From the NCBI RefSeq assembly GCF_024323335.1, contig NC_066584.1:267150344-267214343 (forward strand): a stretch of DNA of 64,000 nucleotides, written 5' to 3'. Made by a program: the position numbers and the translations under genes. The DNA is from Lathyrus oleraceus (Eukaryota > Streptophyta > Magnoliopsida > Fabales > Fabaceae). The notes below the pieces were generated by a model, which had not been told where the DNA came from, ran no database searches, and worked only from the letters and a program-made list of their open reading frames with translations. Positions 10,453-22,030 of this stretch are shown one piece after another; within the stretch, counting starts at the first letter, position 1; every line of letters begins with the position of its first letter.

Positions 10453-11236
10453 CAAAAAGAAGTTGACCTCTTGCTGGTCCATCTTCCCTAAGCGAGTCAA
10501 TCCTAGAGCTCTTTAGGATAGCTTTGGTTGCTTTTACTGCTTTATTTATTGCATTTATGATTATGCTGTGATTGTATATATTTGCATATATGTTTGCATG
10601 CATCATATTATCATTGTGTTGGCTGTGTACTTGTTTCTCTGTTGGGTGGGAGTTACAAGAGGTAAAAGGCCCAATACCAAGGCTATGAGTGAACTTTAGG
10701 ACACCTAGGAATAGAATGATTCATAGGAAGCGGGTGATATGGCGCGACATAGCGGAACATGATATCACGAGTAGTTCAGATTCTGATGGGGTATTATCGT
10801 TGCATACATCTGGTGTGTATATGATGATATTCTTGAAAGGGTCGTTTATCCTGCGTTTCTCTTGACCTTACCCTGGCCTAGATGACACCCGTGAGTGGGG
10901 AGGGAATGAATCATTTACAGGTATTGTTGGTAACTTGATTTGTTAGTGACCGGGTCCTGTTGGTGACTTCTGTTTGGTCCTGTTGGTGACTTGGTTCTGA
11001 AGTATGCGTTCCAGATGACCTTGATCCGTGGTTTTGGTTCCGAGTTCATGCCGAAGTTCTGATTCTGTGCCTTGTGATATACAACCAACCAATCATGGTG
11101 TTATTATTTGAATCATAGCATGTTTATTTTTAAAAAAAAAATAATGCAAAAAAAGAAAAGAAAAGAAGAAAGAAAAAAGCTAACTTGCATGCATATCATT
11201 TCTCAGGTTCATTCAGGAGTCTGTTCACAGTGAGAG
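10453..11236 (+). other. 5' leader of Ogre-A
   Basis: Untranslated stretch between the PBS and ORF1. Contains a short repeat of CCTGTTGGTGACT (10955-10995), a purine-rich A/G tract (11131-11180) and an acceptor-like TTTCTCAG before GTTC (AG at 11205-11206), 30 nt ahead of the ORF1 ATG. I see no gene. Confidence 0.6.
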
Positions 11237-12876
11237 ATGGCAGCCATTCTAGAGTTAAAGAGGAAGATTTGCACCTACAGTTTCTACCGTGAGCCGTTGA
11301 CATCTTTGGAAGAATTGAGTAATCTTGTGACCGGTTGTAATCAGAAGGTGTTTGATGATCAGTATGGGGATATTCTGGCCTTGTTGAAAATGGTGGTTGA
11401 TCCGGTACCTCTGCAGACTCTCTTGCAGTTTTATGATCCAGAGCTCCGTTGCTTTACCTTTTAGGACTACCAGTTGGCTCCTACTCTTGAAGAGTACTCC
11501 ATCCTTATGAATGTCCGAATCAGATACCAAGTACCCTTCCTGGATGTGCCGAAGGAGGTGGATTTCAGGGTTGTCGCTAAGGCTCTTTATTTGAGTATCA
11601 AAGAAGTGAGTGACAATTGGAAACCAAGTGGTGATGTTGTGGGTCTGCCTTTAAAGTACCTGTTTAGAATGGCTAAGGAAGAAGCAAAGAAAGGAAATTG
11701 GGAAGCTTTCAACGCTCAGTTGGCCCCATGATTTATGGAGTTGTTCTGTTCCCTAGCATGCCTAATTTTATGGACCTTGCAGCGATCGCTATTTACATTG
11801 GAGGAAACCCGGTTCCTACCTTGTTAGCTGACACTTATTATGCTATCCACAGCAGGCATGGTAAGGGTGGAGCTATCAAGTGTTATCTCTCGTTGCTACT
11901 CAAATGGTTCTTGTCCTTTCTGCCAACAAGTGGACCTTTTGTGGATACTCAGAATACTCATAAATGGACTCAGAGGATTATGTCACTCACATCTTATGAT
12001 ATCAGGTGGCAAGCTTACAGGATGAATGTACGCGAAGTCATTATGAGTTGTGGAAGGTTTCGTAATGTTCCACTCATAGGAACTAAGTGTTGCATCACCT
12101 ACAACCCGGTTCTTTCTCTTCGTCAGTTGGGTTTTGTCATGAATGAAAGGCCACTAGATGCTGAGATAGCTGAGAGTGTGTACTTTGAGAAACGGAGTGA
12201 CCCAGCTAGATTAGAGCAAGTGGGAAAAGCTTGGGAGACTATTGGTGTCAAGGATGGAGCTGTTTTGGGGAGGAAGTTCGCCATTGCTATGCCTTCCTAC
12301 ATTGAGTGGGTCAAGGATAGAGTTGAGACTTTGTTGCTACCCTATGAAAGGATGGATCCATTGCAAGAGCAACCGCCTTTGATACATTCTGAGAATGTGC
12401 CTGCTGAGTATTATAAGCGAGCCTTAATGGAGAATCGCCAGTTGAAAGAAAAGGAACAAGAGATCCAAATGGAGCTTTAGAAAGCCAAGACTGATAAGTT
12501 GAATTTGGCTCACAAACTCAAAGGAGTGCAAGGTGAAAGTGCTAGTAAGTTGAGTAACAAGAAGAGGTCCTATGAGGAGATAGAGACAATGTTGAATGAA
12601 GAACACCATGAACGTTTGAGGTTGCAAAAAGCGGAAGCCAATTACCAAAAGAAGATACGAGACTTGGAAAGGCAGCTTAAGGACAAAGATGCTCAGTTTA
12701 AGAAAGAGATAGACCTAAGGCATGCATCAGAGAACCAGCTCAGAGAAGAAGTGGTGGAACTCAGAGTGCAACTGAAGGAGAAGCTCACTCCTTTACCTGA
12801 GTGTTTAGAGTGTGACCGGTTGATTGATCAGTGCCAGTACCTGAAGACTCTCATTCCTAGAGGAAGACTTTCTTAG
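11237..12876 (+). pseudogene. Ogre-A ORF1 (pre-gag ORF), broken
   Basis: Homologous along its length to the intact ORF1 of B2 (41843-43324). The extra ORF upstream of gag is a hallmark of Ogre elements; its function is unknown. The N-terminal part resembles plant-mobile-domain-like proteins (LQFYDPELRCFTF, APTLEEYSILM, NPVPTLLADTY). The C-terminal 130 codons form a charged coiled coil (EANYQKKIRDLERQLKDKD region). Damage: in-frame TAG at 11462, a frameshift near 11725-11731, and a further in-frame TAG at 12478. The ATG at 11237 is the likely start. Expected length is about 545 codons. Confidence 0.85.
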
Positions 12877-13269
12877 TTTGTTTTGTTGTTTATTTTGAGA
12901 ATCACCTCTAGGGTTGTTGGATGGGATTCCCTGTTACTCTGGTGATTTGAATCTTTGCTGGAACCATGTTTGTATGATCTTTATTGCTCATGATTATAGA
13001 TGAGATTGTTGATGTTTCCCTTGTGCTCATCATCCTGTGTAGGTTGCTTCTTTGGTGTTTATATTGCCGGTTGCCATTTTCCAAAAGATGGACGAGACTC
13101 TTGAATGCCTGAGAAATGAACATAGCATATGCATCATACGCATCATACACATATCATTCTTGCATTACAGGTGTTCTTGAAGAGGTTTCTCATTTTGATT
13201 CCTGTTTTAGGCAGGATTGCTGATCGTCGTCCGCATCGCTACGTGACAAGACTGAATCAACAGAGAAGC
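12877..13269 (+). other. ORF1-gag spacer of Ogre-A
   Basis: No gene seen. A pyrimidine-rich acceptor-like sequence TTGCATTACAG (AG at 13169-13170) precedes GTGTTC about 100 nt ahead of the gag ATG. The open frame continues upstream of that ATG to about 13129, so Gag could begin earlier if splicing or another start is used. Confidence 0.45.
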
Positions 13270-16200
13270 ATGGATCAAGTTCAGGCTGAATTGGCAGAGA
13301 TGAGGGCTAACATGGCATAATTTATGAGCATGATGCAAGGGGTTGTACAAGGGCAAGAGGAGCTGCGAGCCTTAGCCCAGAGACAGGAAGCTGTGATTCG
13401 ACCTGTCAACCGGAATTCGCCAGAGGGAGTCCTTGTTAATGACAATGTTGCTGCCACCATTCCCGTCAATAACTATGTTGTGGGTGATGAATTGAGGGGT
13501 ATCAGAATCAACGGACAACCCATCGCCGCAGTGGTTGATAGACAAGAGGATATGTTCACTCTCCTCAGTGATGATGATGAGGTGGGAAGGACTGAAGAGA
13601 GGGATAGAAAAGTTGATGCCCTTGCTGAGAAAATTCGTGCCATGGAATGTCAGAATTCTCTGGGGTTTGATGTTACCAATATGGGCTTGGTTGATGGTTT
13701 GAGCATCCCTTACAAATTCAAGGCGCCATCCTTTGACAAATATAATGGCACTTCTTGTCCTCGCGCCCATGTGCAGGCTTATTACAGAAAGATATCCGCA
13801 TACACTGATGATGAGAAGATATGGATATACTTTTTTCAAGACAGCTTGTCTGGAGCGTCTTTGGACTGGTACATGGACCTGAAGAGAGAGTTTGTTAGAA
13901 GCTGGAGGGATTTGGGTGAAGCCTTCCTGAGACAGTATAAGCACAATATGGATATGGCTCCGAGCCGAACCCAGCTGTAGAGTTTGTGTCAAAAGTCTGG
14001 TGAGAGCTTCAAAGAGTACGCCCAGAGGTGGCGCGAATTAGCGGCAAGAGTGCAACCTCCGATGTTAGAGAAAGAACTGACCGACATGTTCATTGGAACA
14101 CTACAGGGTGTGTTTATGGACCGTATGGGAAGTTGCCCGTTTGGTAGCTTTTCTGATGTTGTCATCTGCGGAGAGAGGACTGAGAGTCTTATCAAAGTAG
14201 GGAAGATTCATGATTCCGGTTCTTCATCTTCGGGTTTTAAGAAACCGTTTTCTGGGGCACCCAGAAAAAGAGAGGGTGAAACAAATGCTGTCCACCATCG
14301 GAGGAATACGAACAGAGGACAACAGTATCGTCAGGTTGCTGCTGTGACTATTCCAGCACCCCAACATCAACAACAACAACAACAGAGAGGACCACCACCA
14401 CAACAACAACAACAACACCCATTTCAACCAAGACAGAGAACGCCGGATCGTCGCTTTGATCCATTACCAATGACATATGCTGAATTGCTTCCCGAATTGC
14501 TCAGGTTGGGGTTTGTTGAGCTTCGCACCATGGCTCCGTTAACGAAGATACCTGCTGGGTATGATGCCAATGTCCGTTGTGACTTTCATTCCGGTGCACC
14601 GGGGCATCACATTGAGAATTATCGGGCTTTCCATCATAAGGTCCAGGATTTGGTTGATGCCAAGACAATCAACTTTGCTCTTGTTCCTAATGTTGTGAAT
14701 AATCATATGCCTCAGCATGGTGGGCCTAGGGTGAACAATGTGGAAGATGGGGAAGCTGTAGATTTGGTAGTCAATGTCGAGGATGTTCGGAATTCGCTGT
14801 TTGTGGTAAAAGAACGTCTGCTGAAAAGGGGAGTGTTCCCGGGCTGTGATGAAGGCTGCTCAGTTTGTGATGAACATGAGAATGGTTGTGAAAAGTTGAG
14901 AAGAGGTATCCAGGGTTTGATGGATGAGGGTTGCCTACAGTTTAGTCGGGCTGTGAAAGATCGTGGGGTGGTATCAACTGTCACCATCTATTTTAAACCG
15001 TCTGAGGGTCCTGGACGTGCTCCAAGAACTGTTAATGCACCCGTAACTATTGGCACTCCTGTGACCATATCTGCACCAGTGACGGTTGGTACTCCTGCCA
15101 CCATTGTTGCTTCCGGTGGAAGACCTGTTGAGAGTAGTAGAGCGGTTTCGTGGAAGTATGATAATCCTTTCCGCAGCAACAGAAGGTCAGAGAATCAGAT
15201 TAGACCGGTAAATCAGGCTCCAGTAACCATTGGTGTGCCAAATAGAACTCCTGTAACTGTTGGTCCGGCTGTGGATAATGTGGGAGGACCTGGAGGGTTT
15301 ACAAGAAGTGGTCGTCTGTTTGCACCACAGACTCTGAGAGATAGCAATGCCGAGGCTCTTGCTAAGGCAAGAGGGAAGCAAGTTGTAGTTGAAGAAGGAC
15401 CTGTACAGAAGGAGGTGCCTGAGGGTTCATTTGAGAAAGATGTGGAGGAGTTCATGAAGATCATTAAGAAGAGTGATTATAAGATTGTAGATTAGTTGAA
15501 CCAGACTCCGTCGAAAATCCCTATTCTTTCTCTGTTGTTGTGCTCTGAGGCACACCATAACGCCTTGCTGAAAATGTTGAATTTGGCTTACGTGCCTCAA
15601 GAGATTTCGGTCAACCAGCTCGAGGGTGTTATTGCAAATGTGAGCACGAGACATGGTTTGGGGTTCAAAGATCTGGATCTGACACCTGAGGGTCGCAATC
15701 ACAACAGAGCCCTACATATCACTATGGAGTGCAAGGGTGCGGTGTTGTCGCATTTGTTGGTTGACACCGGATCTTCCTTGAATGTGTTGCCCAAGAAGGC
15801 TCTGATTAAGCTTGATGTTGAAGGGGTTGTCCTCACCCAAAGTGATCTTGTGGTCCGTGCTTTCGATGGATCCAAACGATCTGTTTTCGGCGAAGTCACG
15901 TTGCTTGTGAAGATTGGTCCGGAGGTATTTGATATTGTCTTCTATGTGATGGATATTTAACCAGCATATAGTTGTTTATTGGGGCATCCCTGGATACATG
16001 GGGCTGGAGCAGTTTCGTCAACTCTCCATCAAAAGCTGAAGTAAGTGTGGAATGGTCAGGTTGTAACAGTGTGCGGCGAGGAGGACATTCTGGTGAGTCA
16101 TCTATCCTCTTTCAAGTATATGGAGATGGATGGCGAGATTCATGAAACTCTGTGCCAAGCTTTTGAGACCATTGATATTGAGAAGGTGGCTTCCGTTGAA

Positions 16201-16538
16201 CAGAAGAAGCCAGGTGTCTCAATTGCGTCATATAAGCAAGCCTTGGAGGTCGTTAACTCTGGTAATGCAGAAGGCTGGGGCAAGATGGTTGACATGCCCG
16301 TCAAGGAAGACAAACTTGGTATTGGTTATCAGCCTCTTCAGTCAGAGCAGGGTGTTCAGAAAGGGCCGAGTACCTTCACCAGCGCTGGGTTGATAAATCG
16401 TGGTGATGTCTTTGCAGCAGGCAGTGAAGACGGAGACAACGATTCTGATATGGACAACTGGGTGCGCCCGTGTGCTCCAGGGGAGATGGTGAACAATTGG
16501 ACAACCGAAGAAATAATCCAAGTTACTCTTCAGACAGA
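13270..16538 (+). pseudogene. gag-pro: Ogre-A gag-pro (exon 1 of the gag-pro-pol unit), broken by stops
   Basis: One continuous frame from the ATG at 13270 to the intron. Gag core at residues about 145-290 (IPYKFKAPSFDKYNGTS, YFFQDSLSGASLDWY, FKEYAQRW). A CAA/CAC-rich Gln tract follows (14365-14420). Then comes a zinc-knuckle-like CDFHSGAPGHHIEN whose last Cys is Tyr. The aspartic protease has active-site DTG at 15763-15771 (LLVDTGSSLNVLP), followed by the LLGHPWIH segment. In-frame stops: TAA 13318, TAG 13978, TAG 15493, TAA 15958, TAA 16042. At least the one at 15493 is CAG-to-TAG by comparison with B2 (GTA GAT CAG). Gag would form the particle; protease would cut the polyprotein. Confidence 0.9.
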
Positions 16539-16785
16539 GTAATTTTCTTTTGTTTTTCATTTTGCACAAAAACCCTGCGCTTTGCCTGAGGCGTAGTGGT
16601 TCATTGTAGGGCCACATCATGTTTTGAAATGATTATCATTAATAAAGGACGTTTTGCAAACAAATTTGTGCTCACTGCCTTTCTGTTTTTGCTTTCATTT
16701 TCAAACAATAAAAATGGCAATGTTTTGTTTTTGTGACTTTCTTGAACTCTTTTCTAAAACAAAGCATTAAACATCGTTCATGCAG
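16539..16785 (+). other. Putative spliced intron between pro and pol in Ogre-A
   Basis: Donor CAGA|GTAATT with GT at 16539-16540; acceptor TTCATGCAG ending at 16785; 247 nt, AT-rich. Removing it joins gag-pro and pol in one frame: codon GA|A is completed across the junction and the pol frame runs into ATG 16823. The gag-pro terminator TAA (16540-16542) lies inside the donor GTAA, so unspliced RNA stops there. B2 has the same phase-2 arrangement at 46915-47172. An intron at this place is established for pea Ogre; these exact boundaries are my inference. Confidence 0.75.
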
Positions 16786-19700
16786 AATCGATCTCGCGGA
16801 CTCCACTAAGAACAGTTCTGTTATGGCTCAGTATGATTTCGATAATCCCATTTACCAAGCCGAAGAGGAGAGTGAAGAAGATTGTGAGCTCCCCAAAGAA
16901 TTGGTCAGACTGTTGAAGCAGGAGGAAAGGGTCATCCAACCTCATCAGGAAGAGTTGTAGATTATTAATCTTGGTACTGAGGACGCCAGGAAAGAGATCA
17001 AGATCGGGGCTGCTTTGAAGGAAACTGTCAAGAGAGGGATGATTGAGATGCTACGAGAATATGTGGAGATATTCGCATGGTCGTATCAAGATATGCCTGG
17101 GTTGGATACAAATATTGTGGTGCACAGGCTACCTCTCAGAGAAGATTGTCCTTCGGTAAAGCAGAAGCTTCGCAGAACTAGTCCTGATATGGCTGTCAAG
17201 ATCAAATAGGAGGTTCAGAAGCAGTTGGATGCGGGCTTTCTGGCAGTTACTAATTATCCCCCGTAGGTGGCCAACATTGTACCCGTGCCGAAGAAGGATG
17301 GTAAAGTCAGGATGTGTGTCGACTACCGGGATTTAAACAGAGCCAGTCCGAAAGATGACTTCCCATTACCTCACATTGATGTATTGGTTGATAACACTGC
17401 TCAATCCTCGGTTTTCTCTTTCATGGACGGTTTTTCTGGCTACAATCAGATCAAGATGGCGCCAGAAGACATGGAAAAAACGACATTGATTACACCTTGG
17501 GGCATGTTCTGTTATAAGGTGATGCCATTTGGGCCGAAGAACGCCGGTGCTACCTATCAGAGGGCTATGACGACTCTCTTTCATGACATGATGCACAAAG
17601 AAATTAAAGTGTACATGGATGATATGATTGCGAAGTCTTAGACAGAAGAGGAGCACTTGGTAAACCTGCAGAAGTTGTTTGAAAGACTGAGAAAGTTCAA
17701 ACTGAGGCTGAATCCAAACAAGTGTACGTTTGGAGTGAGATCCGGGAAGCTGTTGGGTTTCATTGTCAGTGAGAAAGGGATTGAGGTTGATCCAGCGAAA
17801 GTAAAAGCTATTCAAGAAATGCCTGAACCGAGAACGGAAAAGCAGGTTCGTGGGTTTTTAGGGAGGTTGAACTACATTGCACGGTTCGTATCTCACCTAA
17901 CCGCCACGTGCGAACCGATATTCAAATTGCTAAGAAAAGATCAAGCAATCAGGTGCAATGATGATTGTCAAAAAGCTTTTGATAAGATAAAAGAATATTT
18001 GCAGAAACCTCCAATCCTCATACCTCCAGTGCCTGGGAGGCCTCTGATAATGTACCTTTCAGTAACTGAGAATTCGATGGGGTGTGTATTGGGACAGCAT
18101 GACGAGTCTGGTCGAAAAGAGCATGCGATATACTACCTTAGCAAAAAGTTTACCGACTGTGAAACAAGATATTCACTGCTCGAGAAAACTTGCTGCGCTT
18201 TGGCATGGGCTGCTCGCCGACTAAGACAGTATATGCTGAACCATACTACCTTGTTGATTTCTAAGATGGATCCAGTGAAATACATCTTTGAAAAGCCGGC
18301 TCTCACCGGACGTGTGGCTCGTTGGCAGATGATTTTGACTGAGTATGATATCCAGTACACATCGCAAAAGGCCATCAAGGGTAGTATTCTGTCTGATTAC
18401 CTTGCCAAGCAACCAATTGAGGACTATCAGCCGATGATGTTTGAATTCCCCGATGAAGACATCATGTATCTAAAGATGAAAGACTGTGAAGAGCCTCTTG
18501 TCGAGGAAGGACCGGATCCTGATGACAAGTGGACACTGATGTTTGATGGGGCGGTTAATGTCAATGGAAACGGTGTTGGGGCAGTACTCATCAACCCTAA
18601 AGGTGCACACTTACCTTTTTCTGCCAGGTTGACTTTTGAAGTAACCAACAACGAAGCTGAGTACAAGGCTTGTATCATGGGGATTGAAGAAGCCATCGAT
18701 CTAAGGATCAAAACTCTAGACATATATGGAGATTCCGCTCTAATCATTAACCAAGTCAATGGAGACTGGAATACTCATCAGCCTCATTTGATTCCTTATC
18801 GAGATTACACCAGAAGGATCCTGACTTTCTTCAAGACATTGAAGTTGTATCATGTACCCCGAGATGAAAATCAGATGGTTGATGCTTTGGCTACTCTGTC
18901 GTCTATGATCAAAGTCCATTGGCATAATCATGTGCCACACGTTGCTATGAATCGACTCTAGAGGTCTGCGTATGTGTTTGCAGCCGAGTCTGTTATTGAT
19001 GAGAAGCCGTGGTACTATGATATTAAGAATTTTCTCAAAAGTCAAGAGTATCTTGAAGGAGCGTCAAAGAATGACAAGAAGACCCTGAGAAGGATAGCTG
19101 GGAGCTTTTATTTGAATCAGGATGATGTGTTGTACAAAAGGAACTTTGACATGGTCTTGCTCAGATGCATGGATAGACACGAAGCAGACATGTTGATGCA
19201 AGAAGTACACGAGGGATCTTTCGGTACCCATGCTGGTGGTCATGCAATGGCCAAGAAGTTGTTAAGAGCCGGTTATTACTGGATAACCATGGAATCCAAT
19301 TGTTTCAAATACGCTCGGAAGTGCCACAAATGTCAGATCTATGCAGATAAAGTGCATGTACCACCAAGCCCTCTGAATGTCATGAATTTTCCTTGGCCAT
19401 TCGTGATGTGGGGCATCAATATGATTGGGAAGATTGAACCTACTGCTTCCAATGGACATCGCTTCATCCTGGTTGCGATTGATTACTTCACCAAGTGGGT
19501 GGAAGCAGCTTCTTATGCCAGTGTTACCAAGCAAGTGGTTGCCCGGTTTATTAAGAAGGAAATTATCTGTCGTTATGGGGTTCCTGATAGAATCATTACT
19601 GACAATGGGTCGAATCTCAATAAAAAGATGATGAAAGAGCTTTGTAAAGATTTCAAGATCGAACATCACAATTCTTCTCCTTACAGACCAAATATGAATG

Positions 19701-20260
19701 GTGTTGTAGAGGCGTCTAATAAGAACATTAAGAAGATTGTGCAGAAGATGGTCGTAACGTAAAAGGATTGGCATGAGATGTTGCCTTTCACTTTGCATGG
19801 GTACCGTACCTCAGTACGTACGTCGACCGGGGCAACCCCTTACTCCCTTGTGTATGGTATGGAAGCAGTCCTACCTGTTGAAGTGGAGATTCCTTCTTTG
19901 AGAGTCTTGCTGGATGTCAAGCTGGACGAAGCTGAATGGATCCGGACGAGGTTTAATGTGTTGAGCCTTATTGAGGAGAAGCGGTTAGCAGCTGTGTGCC
20001 ATGGGCAATTGTATCAGAGAAGGATGAAGAAGGCCTTTGATCAGAAAGTGCGTCCTCGAAGCTATCAGACAGGTGATTTTTTTTTGAAGAGGATCCTTCC
20101 TCCCGGTACAGATAACAGGGGCAAGTGGACTCCGAATTATGAAGGTCCATATGTTGTTAAGAAGGTCTTCTCTGGTGGAGCCTTGATGCTGACAACTATG
20201 GAGGGTGAGGATTTTCCGTCCCCTGTGAACTCAGATGTAGTCAAAAAATACTTCGCATAA
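16786..20260 (+). pseudogene. pol: Ogre-A pol: RT, RNase H, second RNase H, integrase; broken by stops
   Basis: One frame to TAA 20258. RT from about 17280 (KKDGKVRMCVDYRDLN) with catalytic YMDD at 17612-17623. Ty3-type RNase H about 18040-18360. A second, archaeal-like RNase H about 18530-18920 (FDGA, NNEAEY, GDS and the VDALA Asp), a Tat-lineage trait. Integrase has an HHCC finger (about 19208-19340) and a core whose first catalytic Asp is Asn (AAT 19418-19420, WGIN; WGID in B1 and B2). The second Asp (19601) and Glu (19709) are intact with 35 residues between. In-frame stops at 16958, 17207, 17264 (TGG-to-TAG against B2), 17639, 18959 and 19760. It would copy the RNA and integrate the cDNA, but is dead here. 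Confidence 0.92.
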
Positions 20261-20466
20261 GTTGGCCCGCTGGACGAAAAGAATAAAAGAGTCCAGGCAA
20301 AAAAGGGCATCCCGGCGAACCAAGAAAAAAAGAAAAAGGTTCGGGCAAAAATTAGGGATAAAGAATGAAAAATATGTACACCCGGTAAGTCGAAAACCCG
20401 CAAGGGCGACTTAGGCAAAAATGGGTATCCCGGTGGATTGAAAACCTGAAAAGGCGATCCAGGCAA
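20261..20466 (+). ncRNA. Four-unit covarying hairpin array directly after the Ogre-A integrase stop
   Basis: Each unit is CCCG, a stem-loop, then GGCAAAA (unit 2: GGGCAAAA). Stems: CTGGAC/GTCCAG (20270-20275/20291-20296); CGAACC/GGTTCG (20316-20321/20338-20343); TAAGTCG/CGACTTA (20386-20392/20407-20413); TGGATTG/CGATCCA (20434-20440/20455-20461, one G-U). Units 3 and 4 have an AAAA bulge and a 3-bp inner stem on a GNRA tetraloop: CCC-GCAA-GGG and CCT-GAAA-AGG. Stem sequences differ but stay paired, which suggests selected RNA structure. Related arrays follow integrase in B1 and B2. Function unknown; an RNA role is inferred. Confidence 0.75.
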
Positions 20467-22030
20467 AAGAGGGATTAAAGCGAAGACTACAGTCTGAGTT
20501 ATCTGTACTTCATCGCGCTTCAGTGTCTACCATCTCGAAGGATGTGATCGGTCCAATCGTTCTTCTCAGAAAGTAAGGAATTTGGGGGAAATTGAGGATC
20601 TGTGAGTCATAACAGAATTGGAAAATAGTGGATGCGTGTTCACATTGCCAATAGGATAGTTTATTTCTTTTTTTGGCGCAATTACCTCTTACTAGGAATT
20701 GCTTCCTGATGTATTTGCCTTTGTAGGCCATTTTAAATCAATAAAAGACGTTATTCAGTCAAATTGCTCTCTTGTTTTTATTTTACTGTTTTGTTTGCAA
20801 AAACGTCTGAATTTTTGATAAACATTGCATCTAAAAAACATGAAGGCTAGACAATAACGTGCAGAAAGATAAAACATTTGAAAATCATATTGAATGTTGA
20901 GTATACTTGGGTGTATCTTGTCCATACAATCTCCTGGGACATGTATGTCTTTCTGTTTTGCAGGTTACTATCTTTGATTGCTGGCTGAAGCAGATAAGCC
21001 ACAGTTATTCAAAGGTGTTTCAGCACTGTCCAGTAGTGTGAGAAGTTGGGTTGTCCAAAGCAAGTCAGAACTTGTCTCTCCAACAGTTTCGAGATCAGTG
21101 TTTCCTCAGCCGGTCTGGAGTTTGCTGTAATCCCCAGCAGGGTTGGGAATGTATTTCCCCAGCAAGTCTGAGGATTGTTATTTCCCCAGAGAGTCTGAAG
21201 GTTGCTATTTCCCCAGCAGAAGACTGCGGGTAGTTTGTTCCTCAGCAGCCAGGCTTGAAGGTTGTTGTTTTCCCCAGCAGGGTCGAGTGTGCTGTTTCCC
21301 CAGCAGGGTTGATGTTATTTCTCCAACAACTCTGAAGGTTGTTGTTTCCCCAGCGGAGGTGGGCGTTGTTTGTTTTCCCCAGCGAAATCCCCAAGCTGAT
21401 CGGGTTCGGTGGATGTTGACCCCAGTGAGGATTATCATTTCCCCAACAAGTGCTATTCCCTAGCATGATCGAAAGGTTGGTGTTTCCCAATAAGTGACTC
21501 CCCAGTTGAGTTGGTTTCTCTGCCGTTCCAAGAATGTCAGATCAACAAGTATCCGCAGCAGATTTGTTGCGTCTCCCCACAGAGTTGGAAGACCGAATCA
21601 GAATCGTGTGCTCAGCAGAGTGATCATTTGCTCTCCCAGTAGGAGTTTTCCATCATTTGCATCTCATATATTAGTGATCATTTGCATCTGCATCCTCAGA
21701 GTGCGTAGCATTTCCATTCAGTATGGACCATTACGCCATAGAAAAGCTCAAACATATGCATACATGTGTTAAACCAGATTGGATCATACCCCCAGTAGAG
21801 CTGAACCGTTTTTCAGCATCTGTGTGGCACATTTGCGGCAGTTGCTCCTGACAGCATGCAGGATTGGTAATCCCCAGAGAGGTTTATTTCCTCACCCGTC
21901 CGTGAAAGGAAAGCGTGACCCCCCAGTGTAGTCCCCGACAAGTGTCTGCCTTGTTTGACATATGTAGATGTAATCCTTACGATACCAGTAGGTGTCATGT
22001 TGATCCCCGTATTGTTCGTTCCTTTTTTTT
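20467..22030 (+). other. Ogre-A 3' UTR, proximal part, with CCCCAGC repeats
   Basis: Non-coding. From about 21130 to 21430 the motif TTTCCCCAGCAGGGT or close variants recurs about ten times at irregular 25-50 bp spacing, often followed by TGAAGGTTGTTG. Similar CCCCAG motifs occur in the B2 3' UTR (58077-58300). Short open frames here are by-products of the repeats. Tat-lineage 3' UTRs are known as hypervariable and rich in tandem repeats. Confidence 0.7.

Noticed and set aside
11698..12480. Separate 260-aa gene downstream of the first ORF1 piece
   Set aside because: Continuous with ORF1 homology after a frameshift near 11725; B2 shows one uninterrupted ORF1.
13372..13992. 206-aa minus-strand ORF opposite gag
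   Set aside because: Shadow of the conserved gag frame on the plus strand.
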